A stretch of DNA of 34,208 nt from Paludibacteraceae bacterium. GTDB lineage: Bacteria > Bacteroidota > Bacteroidia > Bacteroidales > Paludibacteraceae. Shown one piece after another: positions 26,349 to 32,656 of the stretch. Numbering within the stretch: position 1 is the first letter of the stretch; each line of letters starts with the position of its first letter. The translations under genes and the position numbers were made by a program. The DNA is taken from contig JAQUTW010000026.1 of the NCBI GenBank assembly GCA_028694215.1, positions 1-34,208 of the forward strand, given 5' to 3'. The notes below the pieces were generated by a model that was given only the letters and a program-made list of their open reading frames with translations, had not been told where the DNA came from and did not search any database.

Positions 26349-26636
26349 TTAAAATTTAAGGTCATTGTTAAAATCATAATTGCCAAGCAGAGAATCGTCA
26401 AGCAGCGAACTGATTGGCTTTCCTGTTGTCGTGCTTCCTGTTGTGCTTGTTGCACTCCCGGTTGTGCTTGTCGTTCCATTACGCGCACTGCCGTTTAGCA
26501 AGGTTTTAAAGTCAAACAAATTACTTGCCGTTATCTGTTTTACTCCCGACGATTTTTGAGCCAAAGCAATTGCTATTACAATAAGAATAACAACCATTAC
26601 CAATATGATTAATGCCTTTTTTTGTGTACTATCCAT
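26349..26636 (-). CDS. Single-pass membrane protein with Thr/Ser/Gly repeats
   Basis: 95 residues from the ATG at 26636 (the frame is open 17 codons upstream, overlapping the previous gene). After a short polar start, a helix LIILVMVVILIVIAIALAQK is followed by a low-complexity stretch of TTGS-type repeats (about 51-71) and an acidic C-terminus (LLDDSLLGNYDFNNDLKF). Probably a minor virion membrane protein with a flexible linker. Confidence 0.7.
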   Translation of the reverse strand: MDSTQKKALIILVMVVILIVIAIALAQKSSGVKQITASNLFDFKTLLNGSARNGTTSTTGSATSTTGSTTTGKPISSLLDDSLLGNYDFNNDLKF

Positions 26637-26649
26637 AATTTTAAATTTT

Positions 26650-27096
26650 TTATGCGTAAATATTAAATTTATTAAGTCGTTCGACAATAGAATTTATCAC
26701 ATCTTTATTGGCGGTTGCACTCCATCCCCATACTTCGCCGTTTATCCATTGGGCTAAATTCTCACCCGAACCGTATTTGTCGTAAAAATAATTGGCTACT
26801 CCCACAAATACACGGTCGCTTGTTGCCAAATAGTTGGTGTAAATTGATATATCACGTGTCCAAAAATTTACCCCTTTCATATCGTCATACAAGGCTTTTG
26901 CATGGCGCGCAATTTCTTCACTTTCAGTTGAAGACAGCGAACTTCCCCAATTAGTATCTGCGGGTAATGTACTTTGACTGCCGGCTGTTTTTTTGTTCTT
27001 TCCAACTGCTTTGCCGATAAAGTAAATCAATACTACCAGCAAAACAATTGAGAAAGAGGCAATAGCTGTAATTTTTATTTTTTTGTCGATTTTCAT
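26650..27096 (-). CDS. Membrane-anchored annexin-repeat-like protein
   Basis: 148 residues from ATG 27096; the longer frame upstream overlaps the preceding gene. Helix at about 9-29 (ITAIASFSIVLLVVLIYFIG), then a soluble domain: AKALYDDMKGVNFWTRDISI, YTNYLATSDRVFVGVANYFY, DKYGSGENLAQWINGEVWGW. The order A-x-x-L-x-x-x-M-K-G, then a YG..L..WI.GE stretch, resembles one annexin repeat. A membrane or lipid-facing role in the virion would fit. The start overlaps the upstream stop by 4 bp. Confidence 0.65.
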   Translation of the reverse strand: MKIDKKIKITAIASFSIVLLVVLIYFIGKAVGKNKKTAGSQSTLPADTNWGSSLSSTESEEIARHAKALYDDMKGVNFWTRDISIYTNYLATSDRVFVGVANYFYDKYGSGENLAQWINGEVWGWSATANKDVINSIVERLNKFNIYA

Positions 27097-27419
27097 TTTA
27101 AACAAATTATGAAAAACAATAAAAACGCAATTAAAGCCAATAGCCAATTTGTGGCTGCCGTGCCGCCATATTCTATATATCGCACTACCGTTTCGCCGAT
27201 TGGATTTTCGGGCGAAACACCTTTACTTGCTGACTTTTCCAATTCAATAGCAACTTCTTTTGTCGCCGTTTTTTGAGTTGGTAAAGCTGCCGTTACCTGT
27301 GCATTTCTGTCAACAGTTGTTCCTTGTGCTTCCAATTGTGCCAGTAACTCAATTGTACCATAGTCCTTTTCAGGGTCGTCTTTGTATTCGGCATATAAGC
27401 CTAATTCTTGTCTTTCCAT
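27093..27419 (-). CDS. Membrane protein with C-terminal anchor
   Basis: 108 residues. The N-terminal 85 are polar (MERQELGLYAEYKDDPEKDY, then a Thr/Ala-rich part with many lysines), and the last 20 form a membrane helix (NWLLALIAFLLFFIICLK). The opposite orientation to most operon neighbours, which are anchored at the N-terminus. Stop overlaps the next start (ATGA). No family recognised. Confidence 0.65.
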   Translation of the reverse strand: MERQELGLYAEYKDDPEKDYGTIELLAQLEAQGTTVDRNAQVTAALPTQKTATKEVAIELEKSASKGVSPENPIGETVVRYIEYGGTAATNWLLALIAFLLFFIICLK

Positions 27420-27428
27420 TGCTCAATT

Positions 27429-28307
27429 TTATTTAAGATTTCCGCATTCGTCAATACTCGACAACTCTTTACCGGATTGGTAAACATTTTTTGCCATTGC
27501 CGACAAAGCTGTAAGATTTGCATTGATATAACCTTTTGCAAGGAAAAAATCACAAGCATCTGCCAAACTGCCAATACCGGCACTTCCAAGTTCTATTTTG
27601 TAGTAAATCGCTGATTTGTTAATCGTTAAATTCTCAATATTAGAATCAAATTGACGAACAAAATAGACGGCTTCGGCTCCGGAGGGATGGTAATCCAAAG
27701 CAGATTCGTTACTTTTTTTATCTTTGAGCGCAGCCTTAAACCAACCGGAAATAACACCAATCCAAAGGTTTACTTCCGCTTTTCGAGCATTCCACGCATC
27801 TATTTTTGCCTGACGTTCATTTTCTTGTTGAATACGCAAATCGTCAATCAAAGCTTGTACTTCCGATTCTGTGTCATAATCTGCATTGTTAATATTAGCA
27901 TCTTTATTACCACCCATCTTAACATATTGGTCGATAAGTTCAATAATATTATTAACAGAATCAATCATATCTTGCAGCTGTTTAGATGTTTTTCCTGCCG
28001 GTGCATCTTTACCTGTTAAAATATGATATTTTGTGCGTAATTCATTTTTCAGCCTTTCCTCTTCTTGTTGTTTTTGGTAGATTTCCTGCTCAACTTCCGA
28101 CAATTGACTGATTTCCTTATATCGTTCAACATCTTTTAAGTATGATGCTACCTCGTTGGCATCCTCCTCATCGGCTGTATTCTTTTTTGCTTCAGCCAAT
28201 TTTGCTTCGGTTGTCTTTTTGTTGGAATAGACAACAATTCCAATAATCAAAATTACGATAACGGCAAAAATGATTAGTTTTCCTTTTCCTATTTTCTTAA
28301 TGTCCAT
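27429..28307 (-). CDS. Membrane-anchored coiled-coil protein
   Basis: 292 residues. Helix at about 8-28 (GKLIIFAVIVILIIGIVVYS), a long charged coiled coil (about 35-175, e.g. EVEQEIYQKQQEEERLKNEL), then a small C-terminal domain (YHPSGAEAVYFVRQFDSNIE ... AIYYKIELGSAGIGSLADAC). The DNA overlaps the end of the preceding HExxH gene by 19 bp. A candidate structural or penetration protein of the membrane virion; no enzyme motif. Confidence 0.65.
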   Translation of the reverse strand: MDIKKIGKGKLIIFAVIVILIIGIVVYSNKKTTEAKLAEAKKNTADEEDANEVASYLKDVERYKEISQLSEVEQEIYQKQQEEERLKNELRTKYHILTGKDAPAGKTSKQLQDMIDSVNNIIELIDQYVKMGGNKDANINNADYDTESEVQALIDDLRIQQENERQAKIDAWNARKAEVNLWIGVISGWFKAALKDKKSNESALDYHPSGAEAVYFVRQFDSNIENLTINKSAIYYKIELGSAGIGSLADACDFFLAKGYINANLTALSAMAKNVYQSGKELSSIDECGNLK

Positions 28308-28753
28308 AATAGTATAATTGTTATAAAAATTAATCCTACGATTATTAAAATTTTAGTCTGTTTTTCTCTTGTTCCTGTTGCATTGGCATAGCTTTTCAAC
28401 AATTTTTCAGCCTCTTTGCTACCATTGTTGGCGGCAATTTTCAAAGCCTCTATTTTTGCCGCCTGTTTGCGCTGTTCGTCGCCTCGTGTTACCATGTTTA
28501 CACTTTTTATGTGGTTCCATAGTGAATTTGGCTTTTTCAGTGCCATTTGGCGCAAAGCGTAATTATCTGCTGCTATCTCGTCAAAAGTTTGCAAGTGGTA
28601 ATGTCCTTTCTCGTGTTCAATAACAAATTTTTGCGCATATTTCGGTAATAGAAACATGGCTTGGTCGTTGATTTCCATTCTTCCTGTCAGTACGTTTACA
28701 CGTGCCGGATTTGATGGATTTTCCTTGAATACGGGATAATGCACTATTTCCAC
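28289..28753 (-). CDS. Membrane-anchored zinc-metalloprotease-like protein (HExxH)
   Basis: 154 residues. FVIEHEKGHYHLQTFDEIAA followed by DNYA carries HEKGH (47-51) and a downstream acidic D-E-I-A-A-D (58-63), the arrangement of gluzincin-type zinc sites (HExxH plus a later Glu). A basic helical segment follows, and the last 18 residues are a membrane helix (ILIIVGLIFITIILLWTLRK). A protease for virion maturation or for local cell-wall or membrane penetration is possible. The zinc site is seen; the substrate is unknown. Confidence 0.7.
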   Translation of the reverse strand: MEIVHYPVFKENPSNPARVNVLTGRMEINDQAMFLLPKYAQKFVIEHEKGHYHLQTFDEIAADNYALRQMALKKPNSLWNHIKSVNMVTRGDEQRKQAAKIEALKIAANNGSKEAEKLLKSYANATGTREKQTKILIIVGLIFITIILLWTLRK

Positions 28754-28761
28754 GTTGCAAT

Positions 28762-29199
28762 TTATTTACGACGTGTTACCAATACTACAATAACAAGTGC
28801 AACCAAAACTACCACGCCACCAATAACATACATTTTTGTTGTTTTGGCTTTTTGAGCTTCAGCTGCCAATTGTTGTTGTGCCAAAGCTGCTTGCTGTGCT
28901 GCTGCCGTGTCATTCGCAGATGTATTCATTAAAGCACCACCGGCACCGGTTAAAACACCGCCCAAAAAGCCCATCAAATCGAAAGCATTAGCCGTATTTG
29001 ACGGATAAACTTCGGGATAAAGAAACTTGATTATTTTTTCAAATACTTCCGGTTGTTCCTCGTGTATCTGTTTTAAGCCTGCAAGTGTAGGCTTTTCTGT
29101 GTAAACGCCGGCTTCTCTAAAGAAAACAAGCACACCGTTTGAGTGTGCTTGCATTCTATTATTCAGCTGCCGCAACACTTTTTTCTCTGTTGCTGTCAT
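28762..29199 (-). CDS. Membrane protein next to the capsid gene
   Basis: 145 residues. A soluble N-terminal half (FREAGVYTEKPTLAGLKQIH), a Gly-rich hydrophobic patch near 75-90 (FDLMGFLGGVLTGAGGALM), an Ala/Gln-rich helix (AAAQQAALAQQQLAAEAQ), and a C-terminal membrane helix (MYVIGGVVVLVALVIVVLV) before TRRK. The gene lies 18 bp after the candidate capsid gene; a minor capsid or membrane-linking protein is likely. Confidence 0.65.
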   Translation of the reverse strand: MTATEKKVLRQLNNRMQAHSNGVLVFFREAGVYTEKPTLAGLKQIHEEQPEVFEKIIKFLYPEVYPSNTANAFDLMGFLGGVLTGAGGALMNTSANDTAAAQQAALAQQQLAAEAQKAKTTKMYVIGGVVVLVALVIVVLVTRRK

Positions 29200-29217
29200 T
29201 TTTGCTTGAATTATTGA

Positions 29218-29904
29218 TTATTTGCTTGCTGCACTACGAGCATAGGCAATACTTACATTTTCGGCAGCTTCTTTGGCTTTTTTGCTCAAAGCATTTGCTC
29301 CATCGAGGCTTGCGCCAAAAAGAACTGATACCTGTACAGTGCGACCGGCTTGTACTTCGTACAAAATAGTATCCATATCGGATAACATTTTTTCTTGAAT
29401 GTCGTCAATTTCTGCGATGGTATCACGGTTGTCGGTTTGGTTCTGATAGTCTGATGGTACGCGTTGTTCTTCAACGAATGATCCGAACGGCGTTTCGTGT
29501 CTAAAAATCATAGGGTTGTCAAGCTGTGCGGCATTGTCAACTTTCAGTTTGATACTTTGAATACGTGTCGGGTTGTTTTTGATGTATGCCAAAAGCACAG
29601 CGATTGAACGAGGCGAACCTGCAGCCGTTAATTTATTTGTAACAACAACTCCTTCTGCCAAATCGTTGTAAGTGGCTGCTGCAACTGCCGGATTTAAGTT
29701 TACTTTTACAGCATCCGTTGCATCAATGTTTTTCAATGTAAATTGAAAGCGGCGACCTGTTTTGTTTTCGTTAACAAATGAGCTGGCACTTCCAAATTCC
29801 AACATATTATCGCCGGCACCTATATAGGATGCTCCTTCGGCTTTTCCCATCAACGCCTTTTGAATTGCGGCGTCATCTACTTTGATTGCTCCAATTTTGT
29901 CCAT
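29218..29904 (-). CDS. Candidate major capsid protein
   Basis: 228 residues, no membrane helix, beta-rich by pattern. Core segments: AEGASYIGAGDNMLEFGSAS, GRRFQFTLKNIDATDAVKVN, then IKNNPTRIQSIKLKVDNAAQ, LDNPMIFRHETPFG, and a final AGRTVQVSVLFGASLDGA before a short helix. The alternation of strands, the R-x-x-x-I-x-L-x-V-x-N-x-x-Q-x-x-N strand and the PFG turn resemble jelly-roll capsid proteins of the small membrane-containing viruses as I remember them. It sits at the start of the structural genes and is the only soluble protein here of suitable size. 228 residues is short for a double jelly roll, so a smaller fold is also possible. Confidence 0.5.
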   Translation of the reverse strand: MDKIGAIKVDDAAIQKALMGKAEGASYIGAGDNMLEFGSASSFVNENKTGRRFQFTLKNIDATDAVKVNLNPAVAAATYNDLAEGVVVTNKLTAAGSPRSIAVLLAYIKNNPTRIQSIKLKVDNAAQLDNPMIFRHETPFGSFVEEQRVPSDYQNQTDNRDTIAEIDDIQEKMLSDMDTILYEVQAGRTVQVSVLFGASLDGANALSKKAKEAAENVSIAYARSAASK

Positions 29905-29934
29905 TTTTTTTATTTTTTTTGATTAGTAAATTTG

Positions 29935-30075
29935 TTATTTTTCTTCGGTAGTTGTTGCCGCTGGTGTTTCAACCGTTTTTTTGGTTGTAAATTTGTCGCG
30001 CAAAGCGTACAATACAGCTCCCAATAATACTACTGCTACAATGCCGATGATTACGGCGGTTTTTGTTGAGTTCAT
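29935..30075 (-). CDS. 46-residue single-pass membrane protein
   Basis: ATG at 30075 to TAA at 29935. MNSTKTAVIIGIVAVVLLGA begins a membrane helix, followed by a polar Thr/Lys/Glu-rich tail (KKTVETPAATTTEEK). It lies 27 bp after the preceding small membrane-protein gene and 30 bp before the candidate capsid gene. Function unknown; the pattern is that of a minor virion membrane protein. Confidence 0.7.
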   Translation of the reverse strand: MNSTKTAVIIGIVAVVLLGAVLYALRDKFTTKKTVETPAATTTEEK

Positions 30076-30102
30076 AATGATAATTTTTTTTTAAATGGTT
30101 AT

Positions 30103-30354
30103 TTATAGTTTAGTAATTGTTCTTGTTGCTCTCGTTGGCTTTTCAATTATTGATGGCTTTGTTAATACCGGCTTTAAGGTTTCTTCCGTTTCTTTAGCCG
30201 TTTCGTCGTCTATTTCAGATATAACCGTTTCCACATCTCCAACCGTTTGTGTGGCAGTTGCTTTTTTTTGTGTGGATTTGTTTTTATAAACAAAAAAAAC
30301 AAGCCCGGCAATTGCCGCCAAGCAAATACATATTATAATGTGATTTTTTTTCAT
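30103..30354 (-). CDS. Small single-pass membrane protein
   Basis: 83 residues. N-terminal helix (HIIICICLAAIAGLVFFVYK), then a Thr- and acid-rich tail of about 55 residues (VGDVETVISEIDDETAKETE) ending in a basic RATRTITKL. Seven bp after the basic protein gene. No family recognised. Confidence 0.65.
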   Translation of the reverse strand: MKKNHIIICICLAAIAGLVFFVYKNKSTQKKATATQTVGDVETVISEIDDETAKETEETLKPVLTKPSIIEKPTRATRTITKL

Positions 30355-30361
30355 AATTCAA

Positions 30362-30556
30362 TTATTTAAACCGTAAGCGTTTTTGTTTGATGGTGCGCTC
30401 ACTTAATACCTCTTTTGATGCTTTTTTTATGGCATCCGTCCATTTCATTTTGTATTTGGTAGTTTTTACCACGCCTTTAATGCCGGCGCGCTGCCGTATG
30501 TTTTTAGCTACGGTAGTGATACGTTTTAATTCCTGTTTAGAAAGTTTTCGTCCCAT
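30362..30556 (-). CDS. Small strongly basic protein, possible DNA-binding or packaging protein
   Basis: 64 residues from the ATG at 30556, which follows the promoter at 30597 by a sensible 40 bp; the frame is open 19 codons further but those would precede the transcription start. MGRKLSKQELKRITTVAKNI, then KTTKYKMKWTDAIKKASKEV and a KQKRLRFK end. About one third Lys or Arg. First gene of the late operon. A genome-condensing or packaging protein is a fair guess. Confidence 0.65.
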   Translation of the reverse strand: MGRKLSKQELKRITTVAKNIRQRAGIKGVVKTTKYKMKWTDAIKKASKEVLSERTIKQKRLRFK

Positions 30557-30596
30557 AAAAAAAGAAAACAGCGTACTTCGTTTTTGAAATACGCTA

Positions 30597-30604
30597 CAAA
30601 TATA
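30597..30604 (-). promoter_or_regulatory. -7 box of the late operon
   Basis: The reverse strand reads TATATTTG, 41 bp before the basic protein start, and lies just past the terminator and the 10-bp repeat array. No good -33 TTTG is seen at 19-21 bp, which suggests the promoter needs an activator. Confidence 0.55.
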
Positions 30605-30611
30605 CGGACAC

Positions 30612-30642
30612 AAAAAAAAGCCGTGCGGGTTTCGACGGCTTT
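30612..30642 (-). terminator. Terminator upstream of the late operon
   Basis: On the reverse strand AAAGCCGT (30642-30635) pairs with ACGGCTTT (30625-30618), followed by T-runs; a classical rho-independent terminator that stops transcription arriving from the toxin-antitoxin side. Its left arm is one unit of the 10-bp array, and a second identical unit next to it could pair equally well. Confidence 0.75.
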
Positions 30643-30682
30643 CGACGGCTTTGGACGGACTTAAAAGGCTTTAAAAGGCTTT
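30623..30682. repeat. Six tandem 10-bp units upstream of the late promoter
   Basis: On the forward strand the units are GTGCGGGTTT, CGACGGCTTT, CGACGGCTTT, GGACGGACTT, AAAAGGCTTT, AAAAGGCTTT, all 10 bp, with no spacer. Units 2-3 and 5-6 are exact copies. The T-tract recurs at one helical turn. Not coding in any long frame. Confidence 0.85.
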
Positions 30683-30747
30683 CGTCCAAAAAAGACTATA
30701 AAAAGGGTAAAAAAAATAACAAAGAAAATGATATTAATTATTATTTA

Positions 30748-30774
30748 CACACACACCGGAACAGGTAAGAAACT
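30748..30774. repeat. Near-direct repeat, left copy, flanking the YafQ module
   Basis: 27 bases sharing 24 with the copy at 31347-31373. The common core is CCGGAACA, followed by GTAAG with one or two changes. This copy is noncoding, between the toxin stop and the 10-bp array. Confidence 0.8.
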
Positions 30775-30794
30775 TGCAGAAAAAAGAAAAAAAC

Positions 30795-31067
30795 TCAAAA
30801 TAAATCGGCGTGTGTGCCGGTATTTGTAAATAGTAGAATTAGTTCCGTGTCGTTTTGCTGCCAAACGAGTAACCAATCGGGCTGTATGTGGCACTCCCAA
30901 CATCCTTTATATTGTCCGGTAAGTTTGTGAGGTTTATATTTATTGGGTAAAAATCCTTGTGTTTTTAACAACTCTATTGTATCATACAGTTTTTTAGCAT
31001 CTAAACCCCTTTTGATACAAACAGCGATGTCCTTTTCAAACCTATTTGAAAATAATACTTTATACAT
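30795..31067 (-). CDS. YafQ-type mRNA interferase toxin (RelE superfamily)
   Basis: 90 residues. YKVLFSNRFEKDIAVCIKRG opens the RelE fold, and the C-terminal half has the YafQ pattern: HKLTGQYKGCWECHIQPDWL (histidines near 47 and 59, then PDWLLVW) and the final NTGTHADLF with a third histidine. YafQ-type toxins cut mRNA on the ribosome. The gene overlaps its antitoxin by 8 bp. All the expected catalytic residues are visible. Confidence 0.9.
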   Translation of the reverse strand: MYKVLFSNRFEKDIAVCIKRGLDAKKLYDTIELLKTQGFLPNKYKPHKLTGQYKGCWECHIQPDWLLVWQQNDTELILLFTNTGTHADLF

Positions 31068-31266
31068 TTACACCTAATTTTTGGAAGTATGCTTTTGTAT
31101 CTTTTATTTCGCGAACGCGTCCGCATTTTATATCTTCCAAACTTTTTTCTATACCGTTTTTCATGCGTGGCTCTTGTTTGACTTTTGCACCAAGTGCCAA
31201 AAGTAGCTCTATCCCTTTTTTAAGACCAGCATTTCTCGCGTCGTATTCGATTGTTATTGTTGCCAT
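31060..31266 (-). CDS. Antitoxin of the YafQ module (RelB/DinJ-like)
   Basis: 68 residues. The N-terminus (MATITIEYDARNAGLKKGIE) is a ribbon-helix-helix-like DNA-binding start, and the C-terminus (GIEKSLEDIKCGRVREIKDT) is the toxin-binding tail usual for these antitoxins. The start overlaps nothing upstream and is set by a strong Shine-Dalgarno sequence. Probably represses its own promoter. Confidence 0.85.
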   Translation of the reverse strand: MATITIEYDARNAGLKKGIELLLALGAKVKQEPRMKNGIEKSLEDIKCGRVREIKDTKAYFQKLGVNV

Positions 31267-31270
31267 AATT

Positions 31271-31308
31271 ACCTCCTTTTCTTCTTATATTCAATTACCG
31301 CAAATATA
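31271..31308 (-). promoter_or_regulatory. Promoter and strong Shine-Dalgarno of the YafQ module
   Basis: On the reverse strand TATATTTG (31301-31308) and AGGAGGT (31271-31277) 4 bases before the ATG. As in the PIN module, a consensus ribosome-binding site contrasts with the A-rich leaders of nearby viral genes. Confidence 0.65.
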
Positions 31309-31346
31309 GTGCTATTTTTTTATTCTGCAAAATTTCTCCACCCCAC

Positions 31347-31373
31347 CACACACGCCGGAACAAGTAAGGAACT
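31347..31373. repeat. Near-direct repeat, right copy, flanking the YafQ module
   Basis: 27 bases sharing 24 with 30748-30774, in the same orientation. It sits exactly at the stop codon of the gene at 31372-31824. The toxin-antitoxin module with its promoter is contained between the copies. Confidence 0.8.
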
Positions 31374-31824
31374 ACCGTACCACCACGTACAAATAATAAT
31401 AATTATCCACCTTAGACATTTCGCCGGCACTTCCTCCGCGTTTGTTGTCGTTTTTGGTGTGGCGAATGTAATAATGGTTGTAGTAGCTTTCTAACCGATT
31501 GATAACGGCTTTGTCGGTAGAACGAACGAGTAAATACATCTGCTTGTATTTGGGCAAAGGCTGTTTGCTCCGGTGCCCGTCTATACGAGCAGCCACACTA
31601 CCTGTTTTGCCCATTTTGAAAAAACGATGCTTGGGCAACACCCGCCCGTTGATAACACGTGTAACGTGTTGTTTAAGCTGTGTTTCGCTTGTAAAACCTG
31701 TATCGGTGCGCAAATACTCCTGCATAATGTTGGCACTGGTAAATGTATCGTCTTTTTCGGCACCCAACAATTTTACAAATGCGCCCAAAGCCACACCGCC
31801 CAATACTATTAAAGGTAATGCCAT
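31372..31824 (-). CDS. Membrane-associated protein of unknown function
   Basis: 150 residues. A short hydrophobic N-terminus (ALPLIVLGGVALGAFVKLLG) then a basic soluble domain with a repeated R-G-K pattern (VINGRVLPKHRFFKMGKTGS) and a Tyr-rich end (VINRLESYYNHYYIRH, NYYYLYVVV). It resembles no enzyme I recognise; a GIY-YIG-like layout was considered and not supported. The late-operon repeat copy begins at its stop codon. Confidence 0.6.
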   Translation of the reverse strand: MALPLIVLGGVALGAFVKLLGAEKDDTFTSANIMQEYLRTDTGFTSETQLKQHVTRVINGRVLPKHRFFKMGKTGSVAARIDGHRSKQPLPKYKQMYLLVRSTDKAVINRLESYYNHYYIRHTKNDNKRGGSAGEMSKVDNYYYLYVVVR

Positions 31825-31870
31825 AGTTTTATTTAAAATTTACAATTATACAGTTCCCGTGCAAGTACTC

Positions 31871-32299
31871 TTATTCTTTACCGTCTGATTTTGCTTGTTT
31901 GCGTTTTATGGTGTGTTTGAATTTCAAAACTGCAAAATTCAATTCAATTTCGGTTTCCGTGTCGGTGGTTTGCATGTCGCTGCCCAATACGTCTGAAATA
32001 ATATCGCCACTTTTTTGCATAAGGCTTTTTTGTGTAAGCTCATCGGGCGACTGCGACAACTCGTTTATTGTGCGCGACAACTCGCGTATGTTTGCAAAAG
32101 TTTCGACTATGGCAATAGTAGTTTGCGTGGCTTGTGGGCTTTTGAGTATGGTAGCAAGCATATACAAACCTCGCTCGGTAAAAACAGTAGGTAACGCACG
32201 AGTTTTCGATATTTTTGTGGACGAAAATTTCGACCGCAAATTTGCAAACTCCTCATTTTCAACCTTAAAAATATATCCATCAGGAAACTTTTCACTTTT
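31871..32299 (-). pseudogene. Truncated ORF6N (KilA-N-like) antirepressor
   Basis: A reverse frame open from a stop at 32300-32302 down to TAA at 31871, with no start codon. It reads EKFPDGYIFKVENEEFANLR, SKFSSTKISKTRALPTVFTE, then RGLYMLATILKSPQATQTTI, the second half of the ORF6N domain (usually preceded by about 45 residues with a DNA-binding helix), followed by the usual helical tail. The first half is missing. A TTG at 32239 could give a shortened product. Antirepressors of this type control phage lysogeny, so its loss next to the repressor may have stabilised the element. Confidence 0.7.
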
Positions 32300-32313
32300 T
32301 CACAACCCATACT

Positions 32314-32646
32314 TTACCTCTTTAATAAATTATACAATCGTGTGAGTACGTCATTAACTTGTTCTTCTGAAAAGTTATCTTTATTTATAAGTTGTATGTT
32401 TTTTATTTCTGATAAGGGAATAACAATACAGTTTTTTCTTACTTCCGAAATTGATAATTGTTGTCTTGAGGACTTACGATAATCCGATATTTTTTCAAAG
32501 CACAAAACATCTTCATTATCTACTTGGTAAACATAACCTTGTTTTGTTTTTTCTGTTGATAATAAAAAATCAAATTGAGGTGGAATTTCCCCTTTATTGA
32601 TTAATGTTTCCAATAATTCTGCCATCTCAAGCATTTTTGCTTCCAT
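32314..32646 (-). CDS. Hypothetical protein cotranscribed with the repressor
   Basis: 110 residues, soluble, mixed alpha/beta by eye. MLEMAELLETLINKGEIPPQ, then a KTKQGYVYQVDNEDVLCFEK strand region, and an acidic helical end (NFSEEQVNDVLTRLYNLLKR). It starts 10 bp after the XRE gene, so the two form one unit. Not recognised; a partner or modulator of the repressor is possible. Confidence 0.65.
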   Translation of the reverse strand: MEAKMLEMAELLETLINKGEIPPQFDFLLSTEKTKQGYVYQVDNEDVLCFEKISDYRKSSRQQLSISEVRKNCIVIPLSEIKNIQLINKDNFSEEQVNDVLTRLYNLLKR

Positions 32647-32656
32647 AATTATTTAT

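Noticed and set aside
26715-26954. Forward ORFs within the late operon
   Set aside because: All lie opposite packed reverse genes and have no promoter or leader; treated as shadows.
30623-30682. CRISPR array
   Set aside because: Units are only 10 bp and directly tandem, with no spacers and no cas genes.
31372-31824. GIY-YIG endonuclease
   Set aside because: The Tyr-rich C-terminus has a YYLY element, but the order of GIY, YIG, Arg and Glu is absent.
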